Made by a program: the position numbers and the translations under genes. From NCBI RefSeq assembly GCF_032118995.1, contig NC_092661.1, positions 19,462,621-19,526,620 on the forward strand: a stretch of DNA of 64,000 nucleotides. Reading direction: 5' to 3'. Of the stretch, positions 1 to 13,609 are shown in pieces (position 1 is the first letter of the stretch; the number at the start of each line of letters is the position of its first letter). Under the pieces are notes generated by a model that worked only from the letters and a program-made list of their open reading frames with translations, had not been told where the DNA came from and did not search any database. The stretch comes from Asterias amurensis. Taxonomy: Eukaryota > Echinodermata > Asteroidea > Forcipulatida > Asteriidae.

Positions 1-3000
1 TACCAGGTGCTGTTAGACTATAAAACCAATACAAGGTCTTGATAGCCAACCGTTGCATGCAATTGCTCATAGTTCTTTTATTTTGCTTTCTTTACTTTTC
101 TCCTTAGCAGCTCGGCCGCCGTGGCTTGATCCCAAACTCTTGCTAAGAAGTCCCGTGGGCGGTTTTTATCCCGACTTGTTTTGTTATTTGCCGTAGCCAC
201 CTGCACACACCGTGCGGCAGGGAGAGAGAGCCAAAAGATTGGCCACAAACCCCCAGGTAGAGTTTGACTTGTGCGTGTACCTTACAACCCGCAAGGGGCG
301 AACTTAAAACCAAACAGCGTTCACTTTTTTGTATAAAATCTTTACAATTTGCCATTTTTTTGACATCCTCGCGGCTTTTTCACTCCGACACCGAATCTTT
401 CAAAACTTTTTAACGTCTTAAAAATCAAAATCTTTGTGTGGAAATAAAATAGAGGTGTCAATCACACCAACACACCAAGTCACTGTGACAACAAAAAGAG
501 AAAACCTGGACCAGTTTTTGTCTTCTCGTGCGTATGCGATATTACAGAGAGCGACCCGTTAAAAACACCAGGGGCACTTTGGACCCAGAAATGCCACCAA
601 GCTATTTATCTAGCTAAACGAAAAGCGCGCCAGGTGAAAAGAGTTCTAGCTTCAAAAATAGAGAGCTCTCTCTCGACAGTTAAACATCCACGACCCATAA
701 CTTCACACTTTGTGGTAAGGTTGGAGTCGGTTTAGAAGTCATGAAAGACTAAAATGCGGTGTGGCTGAAGCTGTAGCAGTTCCAATCTTCTTAAGCAGAC
801 GCTAAGTAACAAGTCCCACCAAGCGATTAGATTGCTCCATTTTGATTCTATACAGCAGTGTGTAATGGGACAAGTTGGTCACAGACACTGGGCGTCTACC
901 GTCTGGTTCTTCTATTGACTGTTCTCACCTCGATAGAACGGTGGCGTGAAATCGCTAAAAAGACGGTTCATGATTTAAAAACAACATGATTTAAACACTC
1001 TGTCGCCCGATAGTCTTCAAAACGGTGTTGTTTAGTTTAAGTATACAGCCTGCAGGTCATAGGGCATTTCTAAACTCAAGTTTAACAGTTAGTGATTTTA
1101 CTTGACTCGGCCGTGCTTCTCATAAATGATTCAACCAACCCAATTATAGCCATTCGTAATTCAATCGTTTCTATTTCTGTTTTTTTATATGAACTGTCAT
1201 AAGACAGTTCATAAAATTATGGTTAACATAGGGGATTATATATTCACGTTGAATTTTGTATCAACAAATGTTTGGTTGCTGTAAAGGGTGATAACACTCG
1301 CATCAAGTAACTTCAAAGGCTATATTGTCATTTAAACCAACAAATTGTAATGATTAACATATCAGTAGGCTACATTACGACAGTAATTACTTTTAAAAAC
1401 CTCTAAATTAGAGCGCCGCCAACGACAATGAGGAGTACAGTTTCTTTGGTCATCCAGTCATTGCACTTTTGAGGGACTCTCATCTCATAAGTATGACCTT
1501 TTCCCACATTATGGCAGGTTTTTAACAATCTTTTGATCGACACCTCTGTGGCCATAAGAAGCCTTCTTCGTTCCCCTTGTCATACAGTGGAAGTGCATGG
1601 TGGTTATAATATAACATAGATATTGTACTTAGAAGTCCATTTTGGAATGTCATGACCGCAGTTTGTCATTGAGTCAAATCGTGGCTTTGTTAAACCCACT
1701 TAGCAAAATTTGTTCCCAGATTTTAAAGCAATAGTTTCAGGTGTGAAAGGTCTTGCAGCTGCGGTTTTTTTAAGTGAAGCTATTTTTTGTCATTCGTTGT
1801 TTGCGTTTTAAATTAGGTCTTTTTGAAAAGAGGGAAATTGCATGTCTCACTTTAGAAAAAGTAGATCACGACAAACAAAGAGTCGACCGACTTACAGTTG
1901 GTCAATGAACCGAGTTGACAGTAACATGACTGATGGATATGACTGATGTATAGGGTGGGTTCATGACCTAAAAATCAGTAGGTTATGGATCGTCTATAAA
2001 TCCAGTTAGGAAACATAAAGTGTCTACGATTTAAAATGAACGAAATAATGTGGATTTTGTTGTTAATGTTGTTAATTCCTTTTATAAAGTGTAAAGGCGC
2101 TTCAAGAAGTCACAACGACAATCGATGCAAGGTTGAACAGGGGTTTCATGACTATGGCAGAACAAAGATCATCATGGTTTTGTACATTATAAATATATAT
2201 ATATATATTTTTTTTCATAGGTAAAAAGAAAGAAACAAACTTTACAACCCTCCCCCGGACACGTATAAATCTCTTAACCTTTTCGCTGAGTTCACTGGAA
2301 TGAAATTTACCTGCTAGAAATTTAGAGAACAGGAAAGGAAAGTTAAATCCTTTCTTGCTTGTTTCCATCGAAAAGTTGTTGTAAAACACCTTGTTTGTTT
2401 CCTTTGGACCAGCCAGCTTTGATCCTGATATCAGTTTCTTCTGGATTGTAGTTTATTATCGGATACCCAACACCAATTTACTGTAAGATTGTTCCAATGG
2501 GCCTTTGCAATGCTTTGATAATAGCACCGGGAGACTTTGAGAAGTGATTTCATTTGTGCTTAGGCGGGACGCTGGCAGCGACACAGCCCGGGTCCCAGTG
2601 GAGTCTGAACGGTGTGCATATCCAGAAATTCACGGCCAATAATAATTCCCAATGAATGAATGATGGAGTGAAACTGTGAGAAAGGATTAGAATTAGGTCT
2701 GATCCGTAAGCCAAATAAACTCTATCCGACTCTACCGTATGGGGATTTTTCCAAGGGGTTGAGTTTTTAAGGGGGGGGGGGGTGTTGACAATGCAGCAAG
2801 TGGAGCAGAATGGGAGTCAATGTCGGTACTATATGGCGGTCGGTTCCAGCGTGCTTCGAGTTAATGTCCCCTGTATTCAGTGAGGTTTAGGAACTTGATG
2901 GCAGAGCCGTGGTGAAAGACCCGTATTATGATAACTTATGGGCCTGGAAAACGGCTTGTTTGTGTCGGCGGGTTTGAAGCAGGGGTCATGGAGGACAGAT

Positions 3001-5787
3001 CCCAACACCTGTATGCTTCTCCCGAGGGGACAATAATCAACCAGTTGACATTTGATTTCTACAATTGCCCAATTTTCAAGTTTGATTCTATCTTAATCGA
3101 TCGTGTAGAGAAGAAATGACCACATGAACATCTGATCTTATCAGGTTAATATAGGCTATATTAAGCCTATGTCTAACCACACACTGGGTTAGGAGAGAAT
3201 AAACAAACAAAAACACTGCACTTTAGTGACTAATGACCCCTTAAAATCAGGATATACCTTTATAAAATTAAAAAACACAAATATAGAACTTAGGTGGTGG
3301 AAAAATTAAAAGGGGGACTGGGTGTGAAACTGGTCTGGATCCTAGGGGTCATGATGTGAGCTGAGATGATATCTTCTGGAACAGCATACAGTTCAATATG
3401 CATCCCCTTACTATATATCCCATACTAGAAGGTCCAGTCTAATCTAATAGTAACTAAGGTCAACGTTTTACATTGCATACCTAGTTACAGTTTAGAATTC
3501 TACAACCTCTTTATAGAAGGGCTACAAACCACACTCAAAATCCCAACTTCCGCTGAGCTTTCAACTACAGAAAGAGCCAACAATTTTGACAAACAAATTA
3601 TGCCAGTTCGACTTCTGTGTGATAAGGGGGTATTTGTAAGCAACTTAACCCTGACTTTCTTTGACATGCAAACTAGTATAATATCAGCACAATACATGGA
3701 TTATAAACTGACGCTGTGTGACTCACCAAGCAATCCCATTGCCTCACACTGAATTTCCAGCATTTCCCGCCCGCAGACTTTTCCCGTCTTTTTGAGGAAG
3801 ATTGACAGCGTGGCTAGTTGCCATAGTTACGATGCAATTTAAGTCTTTGGGTATGGGATGTGATCAATCATCGATATAGCTGTGGTTATTGACAAGAGTT
3901 GATTGAAAGGACAGCAACAAAACGGACTATTGTGAGTCTGGAGTGAGAATTTAATTCATTAAAAATGGATGGTTCTGTCAACGAAGTTTGTAAGTTACAA
4001 TCTTGTACCTTACGACACGTTCCGGCTCTAACCCCTCAACAGGGAGGCAAGGGAGCCCCAAGGGGACCCGATAACAGCGAAAACAAGGCACGTGAAACTC
4101 TCCTTTCGATTGATAAGGGTTTACTGAGATGTGAGAAACACCTCGTGTCATTTGAGCAAAGGACTTATTTTCTTGGTTTAACTCGTAATTCCCTTTATCG
4201 TTGGGATTGACACTCACTATACCCACATGGTTTACCAATGCACCCATACAATCCATAAGAAACACCAGTTTGTTTCAACCGTTATGGGACACAGATACTT
4301 CGCCCCAATCCACAGTGATAGCTTTGCAATTATAAAATATTAGTCTATATTTGGTTTGCGGTAACACCATGTATGTGGCTTACTTGCCACTGAGACCAAT
4401 CAAGAGCAATTAAGAACTCACTTCGCGGTAGTGAAGTTAATAACGATCACTTATAATTATAAAAGCTATGTAGTACTAGCCCGGATGATTTTCTACCGTC
4501 CGCCCATCAGGTAGTTAAAAAGCAGGACAGTTCTTTTCACAACTATGAGAAGTCTCCCGAAAACAAAAATCTAGTCCGCGGTAGCAGAAAAGAACAAACT
4601 CTATATACCTGGCAAATGTATTGATACCTCACCATGCAATGCCTAAAATCCCATGTAACAATAGATCTATCATTGATATCCTCCCTAGAAACGCTATAGT
4701 CAGCTTCTGTTGCGAAATTACAATTCAGAATACAATTTAATCTTTGTCGTCGAGGATTGCTTTTATATAAAAAGTTCCAAACCATATTATCTGTTGTATC
4801 GAAAATAACATCAACATGGGTTTAAGCAACAGTTAAACAAATAACTAGAAAATGGAAAACATTTTTTTCTGAAGGCTGTTTGGTCTCCTGACAAAACATG
4901 TTTACATCAGCACCGGCACAATTCGCCGAACCACAACTCAAATCTGGCAAAACATATTCGTGACGTGTCTGGTTGACGCCAAAAATTAATCAAATAATGC
5001 AACTTTTACTGATATTTTTGTTAAAATCAATAAACAGAATACTATTGCGGTAATGTAGTATTGTTTAAACGGAGACCCTATTGCGCCATATCATGATTTA
5101 GCACAACATTGCGGTCAACAGTGAAGGGGTTGAAAATGCCACAAAACTCAATTTCCGTTTTACGGTCGCCTGATTAAATAGTAACTAAGACGAGCCTCAT
5201 TGGACCGTACATAGGGCAAGACACTGCCTTCCCCCTTTCCGGCCATTTAATAATCACAGAACAAAAAGCAGAGCTGGATTACAATCGAATAAGTCAATGC
5301 AATACTAATCAGTTCATTGGGGCTAGCTTCCTGGACATTGGGCTCAGTATTAACAATTTGAGTCCGAAACAATTGAAATCAGCGTTGATGTTTGACCGGG
5401 GCTTGGAGGCATTTATAAGGCGAGCCGGTCTGGCTGGCTGGGGGCTGCACGATGCAGACTTCCCGTCATATTTAGGAGGTTACGCGCTTCGCTGAGTAAT
5501 ATACAGCCGTCTTCTAGATAAACAAGACAAACCTTTCCATGATACCATTGCCATTAAACTCAAATTTAGTGTTCATTCATTATTGAGCGGTTAGAGTGAG
5601 AGCGTCGAGGTTTTAATATTGCACTGATTTCAGCTTAAAACCACAGCCACAATCATGTCTACATAATTTGTTGTTGGGACTAATTAATAATACACGACTG
5701 TCTCTGACAACCTGTAGTATACCTTCCAATTAGCTCTGTGTAAATCAAACCTGGTCAATAACACTCAATACGTCAATACGACCTATT

Positions 5788-6005
5788 CTCTAAATGTAAA
5801 AGAGTAAAAAACACCACTCTTTACATTTAGAGTTGTCCCTCAAAGCTCTTTAAAAAGAATGGTGGTTATTTCACTCTTTTAGAGGGGTTTCATTCCAGGA
5901 CAGAGTGAAAAATCACTCAAAAAGATGCAAACTTCAATCTAAAAGAGTGGAAGCCACTCGAAAAAGAGTTGTCGTTCATATATGGCTCTTCAAAGAGTGC
6001 TTTTT
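5788..6005. repeat. Inverted-repeat region with AAAGAGTG / CACTCTTT motifs
   Basis: A near-perfect hairpin has arms at 5788-5805 and 5816-5832, with a 10-nt A-rich loop. It is followed to about 6005 by several more copies of an AAAAGAGTG-like motif in both orientations (near 5872, 5900-5920, 5941, 5956, 5990). It looks like a small foldback or MITE-type element. The family is not known to me and I could not define target-site duplications. Confidence 0.5.
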
Positions 6006-9000
6006 CATACTATTCTCTTCATATTTTACTTCGAAAACTGAACATGTATTTAACATTTTGTTGTATTCATTATGATAGGTGGATGTATAAGAAAATGCCC
6101 GAGCATTATTAATTTAAATCAACATGTAATTTAATTAAAGCTATTGTCAATGATGCAAATACAATTTATTTTACGAGAGTTTCTCCATGAGTTAATGCAA
6201 TCATCAGATTAACACAGAGTTATTTGGGGCATTTTAATCGAATTCTGCTATTTTTAAGAGTTTCTTTTGTGAGTTCCAAATGGTGTTTTCTTAAAGGCCT
6301 GTACGACTGAATGACTAATGACTCATCAATGTATTCTTCGCCAGTGTTTCGAGGTCTTCCCATCAGACAATTAACATATCATCCCCGGGCCACGGAAAGA
6401 AATCCTTGCATTGCTTTGTCCAAAGCGAACTCACCTTTTCCTTAAAATAACTTTGTATAGATTAACAAAACATAGCGAAAATAAATGGCTTGGATGTGTT
6501 TATTTATTTAAAGTTGATTGTTCAATTATCATTTTTTTTAGCGACTGCTTCGGAATTTCAACACCGAAGAGCAGTATTTCATGGAAGGATCCCACTGTCT
6601 TCCCACCGAAGTTTGAAAGTGAACACGATGTCTGGGGTAGATGGGGTTCTTATCGCAGGGATTGTTCTAACGGTAGCGCTAACAAAGAACGAAAGAAAAC
6701 AGGAAGATTAAATCAATCGTGAAACAGCGACGGGAAGTGACCCGAATGAGACGAACAAGGTACGATGAGGGGGTTTGAGACCACGAAGAGAGGACCAGCG
6801 ACAAACAACAACAACACAGCAAGCCACACTGCCCAAGCGACAAGGCCGAGGGCAAGGCTTGTTTTCACTCCTCGCCAGGGTGTTGTTCTTGGGTTTCTCC
6901 TCCCCTTACTAAACAACAAACCAGAGCAAAAGAATTAAACACGACCGATCTACATCAAAAGAAGGGAAAAAACCAGAAGGTCATCTTCTGTGTAACCAGT
7001 TAAGTCCAGATTAAATAACACATCAATGCGCCCGGGACTGAAGTTAATCGTTTATTTTCCCCGTTTGTCAGAAGTCCTTGGCTCATCAATGCATTTCCAG
7101 CTCGTCACGCAGACCTCAGTGTGAACTTGGCCGAGGCGTCGGGCTCACGGACGGCCAAGCCATCTCCTGACGACATCGCGACGGGGGTACCGGCCCGTTA
7201 CTCTTTATATTTGTCAACAGGGCGAAAAACGAGCACAAGAATGGTTTTAATAACTACATCATAAGTGTGAATAGCCAGCCCAGACGAGCACCGCGGTTGG
7301 TCTTTAGGCATTCAAATCTAACGCCAGTTTTTACTTCCACTCCGGTACATTTGTCAAGTTTTACGCTCTACGAATTCTTCCTCACTGCGCGCGAGGAGTT
7401 TGTTTTGTGTACAATGAATACGAGTTACATAAATTGGATACAAATGCATTCTTGTCACCGACTGACTTTGTGATTATAATAATTTGCCAAGGCAATAGGT
7501 CGAGAAATTGTCGCGAATTTTCTCAAAGCCGATGTTTTGTTGGCCTACCCGCGGGAGGTGCTATTTGAATGACTCGTAGAAAACACACAACAACAAATAC
7601 ACTTCGCCATTGGTTCGTTGGTTACCAACACTTTGGGAGTTAGTTCAAAATTGTAACTGTATTTAATTGCTGATGCAATATGAAGAAGCCCACACAGTAA
7701 AGCAACATAGCAGAGCATCAAACCTCAAACTAACGCGGGCTACCAAGACTGGAAAATCCCAACCCAATAAATAGGTCAAACAACAATGCGTTTATGGGGA
7801 AAAATGTGCCTTATGTGAACTAATGTCCGTCCAATTATCTTCCATCATCAACAAATTGTTTTGATTCAACACTGTTGTTCTTACAATGTTATATTGACTT
7901 GTCCATCACAACGTAAACTCTGCTTTCTTCAGAAGACGATCAGAGCATACTGATTGAATCGTCGTGTTGAAACCAACAGTTCTTTGCAGAACCACCCCAA
8001 CTCATTTAGATGTAGTCATTACATGGTGTTACCGCAAACCTTTCCATAAACGTAAACTCAATGCATCAAGAACGTTTGACTTTTCATTACTAAGTAAATT
8101 ATACACTTGGCAAAAGACAGGGTGAATTTATAACAGGAACAATTGTCAGGATTATTCCGCTGATGGAAGTCGTCTAGTTTATTATTACATCGACCAACCC
8201 GTGGAAATCAAACTTTTGGATGCGTTTTGGGGAATAACGAACAAACGGCTATACATTATGTTTTTTCATTTTTTTTCTTGCACACTGTGCCTATCGAGTA
8301 AACCAGAATAGATAAAAAACATTTTTTAAGGAAAAGATCATCGCACATGCGTAGAATAGAAATGGAGGTATTTGTGTCAACTGATATATGTCAAATTTAA
8401 ATGTAAGATTTTATGTAAAAATTCGTTAATTTGTTTTTCGCACCAGTTCCAAAGCTTTACGGACAACATTAAATACCAACGTTTGATGTTTACTTCGTTT
8501 TGTTGTCTTGTTATAACGAACAATTTTGTTAATTCTTGTTTTTTAAATGAAATACACCTATATCCGGGAAACTGACCTATTGAGAGGAATTGTCAGGAAA
8601 CAAAGTAAGCTTTTAAGAAAAAAACTTCACTTAAAAAAAAAAAAAAAGCTACATGAATCAGAGCTGCCTGAGAAGCAGACACTTTTCCTATCAATGTGTT
8701 GCTTTTAATGAGCAACAGTCAAAGATTGTGCATAATGATCATGGTAAAATTGGCTGGTAACTTTATTCTTGTAAACATAATTGCGTTGTGCTTAGATACT
8801 TTTGCTGTTCTAAGAAGCTCTATAATGCGGCCCATATCATGTTTTATGAAGGTCCTGACTAAAAACTATTCTTATCTTTTAAGACCAATGGCGTCATCAG
8901 GTACGGTTTTGCATTAATCTCCATTTGGATAGTAACAAGTCTGCGTTAAGAATTCACACAATCTTAAGATCATGGTCAATAGCTACATTGTGATGAAACG

Positions 9001-12000
9001 GCTACGAATGGCTTGCTATGAAATGGCCTCGGGTCAAATTCCTATTCAATTTGCCTTTCTGTCATACCCTTAACGTATTTTAAGGAAACAGATTTGTGTG
9101 CATTTTGTAAGCAACTAAACAAAACGAACAAACTGACATAGGACACTTTTCTTGCAGTGTTTTTTACCATGGCCTTATTGGAGTTTTCGTGTGTCACTTA
9201 AGGCCTATATATGAGATCATGAAGAGCTGTCACAAATCATGTCAAAGAGATGTTTCAAGAAAACCCAACAAACCCTGCCTCTGGCGAGTATACCATCACG
9301 GGACTTCACTAAATGCTCGCATTCTATGGTGTTGTTATATTCCAAAGTACTGACACCTTCTAGGGTTTAACACTGTCTGTGGTATTTACTCTTGATAATT
9401 AAGTTCCCGATTCGGAGAGGGGTAACAATCACACAGTCTGACCTTCCGTAGGGATTACACCTTTGGCGAGTAAGTTTGTAAGAGTGACTTGTTAAAGACA
9501 ACACTCAGATGGAAGGGTCGTGTTGAAATCCGCTAAGAGTGAGTTTTAGACAAGATTCGCATACTTTACTCTGGCTTATAACAGTTTGGCTTCTTCCTGG
9601 AGATAAGGAGGAGGCATTGAGTTTTTTCCTTGGGGACAATCAAGATATAACTGTCTTGGATAGGTTAGGGGAAACATCAGTACTTAAGACTGATGATGTA
9701 AACTTAACAAACTCGACAGTTTTTTCTCAGTCATACAATTTTAGTAAGACATTTTGCAAATACAAAATAAGAACAGCGAGAGATGACAAATGTTTTGAGC
9801 TCCTGTAATCACTTAATTTCAGATGAAGATGGTTTGGGGGATCAACTGCTCGTCTTTTATGAAGTAATCCCTGGGGGTTGGACGAAAGCAAACACCCAAA
9901 GATTTCAGGATTAAAAGCTGGACTTTTAGCTTTTGTTCTGTTTTGTGGAAGCACATGAGAATGTGTCTTTATGAGTGAATACCGTCTGGAAGTTAAGCCA
10001 TACTAACAGACATTTTGCTTGTCGTTATCATAAGCCTTCTGAAGTGGATTATTAGTGCTTATGGTCCCGTCCAGTAACGAGGTACTGCACGCAAATTAGA
10101 AACACTCAAAATTGTTGACACGTGACGTCATTGGAGGCAAGCCATTTTGAATAACTGCTTCAACTCTTAAACAAGAATCAGACGAACGCAAATTCAATCT
10201 AAGAAGTATTTGACAATAGTTATCTTAATTGTTGAGGATGTAGTTACAATATTGATCAACCAAGGCACATTTTCAACCTCGTACATTCACAATATTGAAT
10301 TCGTCACATATACATTGCGATAGTCATCCCATGGTTACAAAAGAACTGAGTTTCTGCTTCGTCAAACAAATTACGAACCATTTGGATCTTCCCAGAATTT
10401 ACTTTCGATCACTGAGTATGAGAAGACATATACAAAGAAAGTGTCTGGTCGAATAAACGTTCTCTGAATCTTATAAAACTTCCTTTATAAAAGTAGTCAT
10501 TGTAAAAATCTTGGCACTTATGTCGGTGTATTTTGACAACACCTCGTGGTGATTAGGGGTAACACGTGCTCATTAGGTGGAGTAATTGGGCGATTAACCA
10601 CACCAAGGAGATTGCCACTTTCTGACATTCTAAATGGATGAGCACGACTCAAAGTTAACGTGACACGATCTGTCTGCAGGGAACAAGTCAGTTGTCAGAC
10701 ATCATAAAGGGTTTTTAGCATGGGCCTGAAACAGCCGGCGACTGTTTGGCGAGTCCATTTTGTGATTAGCTTCACTCTGATACTGAGATTATAGATAGGA
10801 CCAACTGCTTGAATAAGACTTAAATAGGGCTAGGTTTGCTTGAGAATCAAATGTATTAACATATTTATTACTTCTGGTTTGTAGTAAGTAATTAGCCAAA
10901 GCCCGTGAGTTCAAACTAAGCTATCATCGCACATTGTCCGCAATGATCTACAGAAGAGCCCAGCTCTCTCTTTCTCGCTCTCTCTCTCTGTTTCGAGGAG
11001 TTTTGTGCTTAACTTTTTAAAGGCAGTTATATCTCGTCTCTAGTTTTCACTATACAACATTACATGCACACAGCATTTACTACAAGTTTGCTATTAGTTT
11101 AATCCACTCTGGACGCCAAGACGAGGAAAACTGTAATATAAAAGTTAAAACCTCTTTCTTTCTGAAAACTCACGTCGTTGTCTTGTTCATATCCACCTGC
11201 AACTAGCTGTATAAGCTTAATTTTAGAAATGCGTGATTTGTAGATCGATGAGAAGATGTGCTTACTGTAAATAAAATAGTACAATTAAACAGTAAATGTA
11301 CACACGTGTTTGAGAGAAAGGCACATGCCAGTTGTGGCCCCTCCCCAGACCTTTACTACACGGTCCCGATCTACTAATACCTTTATGTAAATCCGACCGT
11401 TGTAACCGAATTAGAATCAATCATGGAACACATCAGTAATCTTCCTTTTAAAAGAAAATCAGAAGAACTACCCTCCCATCCACTAAATCATAGACCAGAC
11501 AAACAAACCCAGCTCAAAAGATACAAACCGACTGTCAAAGTGGTGTAACAAGGGGTTAACCACCATCACCAGAACACATAGATCAAGCACATTGCAAACA
11601 AGCCAAGTGTACCCTATCCAGGAACAGCTTCACACCCGTACCATGCCTAGGGGTGTCCAGCCAGAGACAATAGGGGAGTTTTACCAGGTGTTTGCCCCCA
11701 TTGTTAGGAGGTGACTTCACGGGTTGTCGAAACAAAATGATAGCTGCTTTGAAGTCATGGGAAGGTTCATCACCCAAAGTATGCAATACCATGCAATTTA
11801 CTACCTACATGGCAAGACTTCGTGGAAAAAAATAAAACACACACAGACAAAATAGTTCACACAGTGCTAGCTAACGGTTATGTTACAAGTTTTGAATGAG
11901 GTGAGACCCTGTCAGAGCTGTTTGGAGGTGGGCCATCATAGTAGGCTCTTTATCCCATCTTCCTGACACCAAACCATTCCAAACTAATGGATAAAGATTT

Positions 12001-13345
12001 ACAATACAACACAGTAATGTGTGACACACTCTATGCACTGATGAAGTGACAGTTTACATTGAAACATCCCTTGAGTCCTACCATTACACAAACCTATGGT
12101 GAGACGGACACCTAAAGCCACAATCAACACTCACTAGCTCCAGGCAAAGCAATTTCACATGACAAACCAAATTTACCATTCCCCTGTTGATCGCCCGCCA
12201 TTCCCTAAGCAAAATGCACTCACTTTTGTTGTCTTGTTTTTCTACGTGACGGGCCAATTGACTTTCAGTCACAGCGTTTTGGACTCTTGAAGTTAAAGTG
12301 TTAATAAAATAAATAAAATGATGCGTTTATATTTCTCTTGACACCTCATTCGTTTATTTCTTGTTTTTCAAGATGGTGTGGGTTGATTGAACAATGAATC
12401 AAACAAATAAACTGACACTCCTAAAATACTGCAGTTCTCATGATATTTATGCAAAAATATTATTCTCCAAATAAAAATGTGAAGATTGGCTCAAACCTCA
12501 ATAGTCTTTGGTACGGCCAGTGGAAAGTTCCCAATATTGTCACTTGGAAGTAGGAATCTGCTTACTACAATATTTTACGTTTACGGACCTCTGTAATTAC
12601 ATGATTCTATGGACCATAAAGCAAATAATTCCACGGTAAGCAGAGCCATTAAAATAAGCATACCAGATTATTTCTTAATAAACCGAAAGCTTACTGTGTG
12701 TTGTGATGTGTTATGAGAAGTTGTACTTGACGCATCCGATATCATTACAAAATCAAATTGCTTCGTTGGCTTTTCTAAATATCATGATAATGTTTTAATT
12801 GAATTCATAATGATAGCAGGAGGAGGAGCACGAACGATTATTAGTTAACGTCATTTTTATTTATTGGCATTCAGCGAGGGTTTCCGATCGGAAGGGTGCC
12901 GTGATATTGAGCAAATTACCCGCCACCTCAGTGGACTCGCTCGCTTCATTCTCTCGGTCAAGACACCGTGCTCAGTTATTGTAATCGCATGACAAAGGAG
13001 TGAATTTCACTGTATAACAGTATCATTTTTAGCAGGAAATTGCTCTGTTGTTACATCGGTCGCGTCTATTTGTCTGATGGGGTTGCGACCTACACGCCTG
13101 AGGACGCTCCATGGGGGTAAAACGGGCAGCAATACGGGCATCGTATGCCGGGCCGGAGGATTGGACTGACTACCAACCATCCGGTCAGAATCATGATCCT
13201 GTCCTGCTCATTGCATTCAACCAATGTTTCTATAATATCAACATACACGGCATCGCCATTGTCCAATCATCATCCAGAGATTTCGTTTTTTGGGGGGACT
13301 GAGCCGCAATAACAAAAGCCACCCAAATAGAATTATCCGCCATTG

Positions 13346-13362
13346 TATTGTCATGCTAATCC
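13346..13362 (+). promoter_or_regulatory. Candidate composite Sox-POU site overlapping an Otx-like TAATCC
   Basis: About 250 bp upstream of the NR2E1 start codon the sequence reads TATTGTCATGCTAAT, followed immediately by CC. ATTGTC fits a Sox HMG half-site. ATGCTAAT directly after it fits a POU octamer one mismatch from ATGCAAAT, in the spacing and order of known SOX2-OCT composite elements. TAATCC at its end fits a K50 homeodomain (Otx/Gsc) core. A second Sox-like CCATTGT lies at 13256-13262. The motif match is seen; function is inferred from the known Sox2 control of vertebrate Tlx. Confidence 0.4.
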
Positions 13363-13609
13363 AAATAGGGGGGTAGGATTCGTCCTTAACTTGGCCCCTC
13401 AGTAGCCCACGTGACTGATAGGGTGGCCCTGTCCAATTGCCCTGTGTTATGAATAAGTAAAAGGCGACCCCAACAACTTGATGGATTTGAGTGGAGTTCA
13501 GGACCACTAGACACCTGTAGTTCTTGAAAACTTTGGGCATAACAACCACAAGTATCCCTGCTGGATCATCTTTGATTTTAGACGCTTGCGTAACTGTGTT
13601 GATTGTATA

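Larger units (their letters stand above)
1..13609. other. Non-coding 5' flank of NR2E1 (no gene found)
   Basis: I see no convincing gene in this 13.6 kb. Open frames are all about 100 codons or shorter, lack recognisable domains, and do not chain through splice sites into a protein I know. The stretch is AT-rich with homopolymer G tracts (for example 12 G at 2771-2782), a CT-rich run near 10965-10990, and a hairpin repeat region near 5788-6005 that is listed separately. Given the neighbouring developmental transcription factor, long non-coding flank with regulatory elements is expected, but that is inference. Confidence 0.7.

Noticed and set aside
6713..6919. Hydrophobic 68-codon frame on the minus strand that looks like a membrane segment
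   Set aside because: No signal peptide, no partner exons, no known family; a single hydrophobic stretch arises easily by chance.
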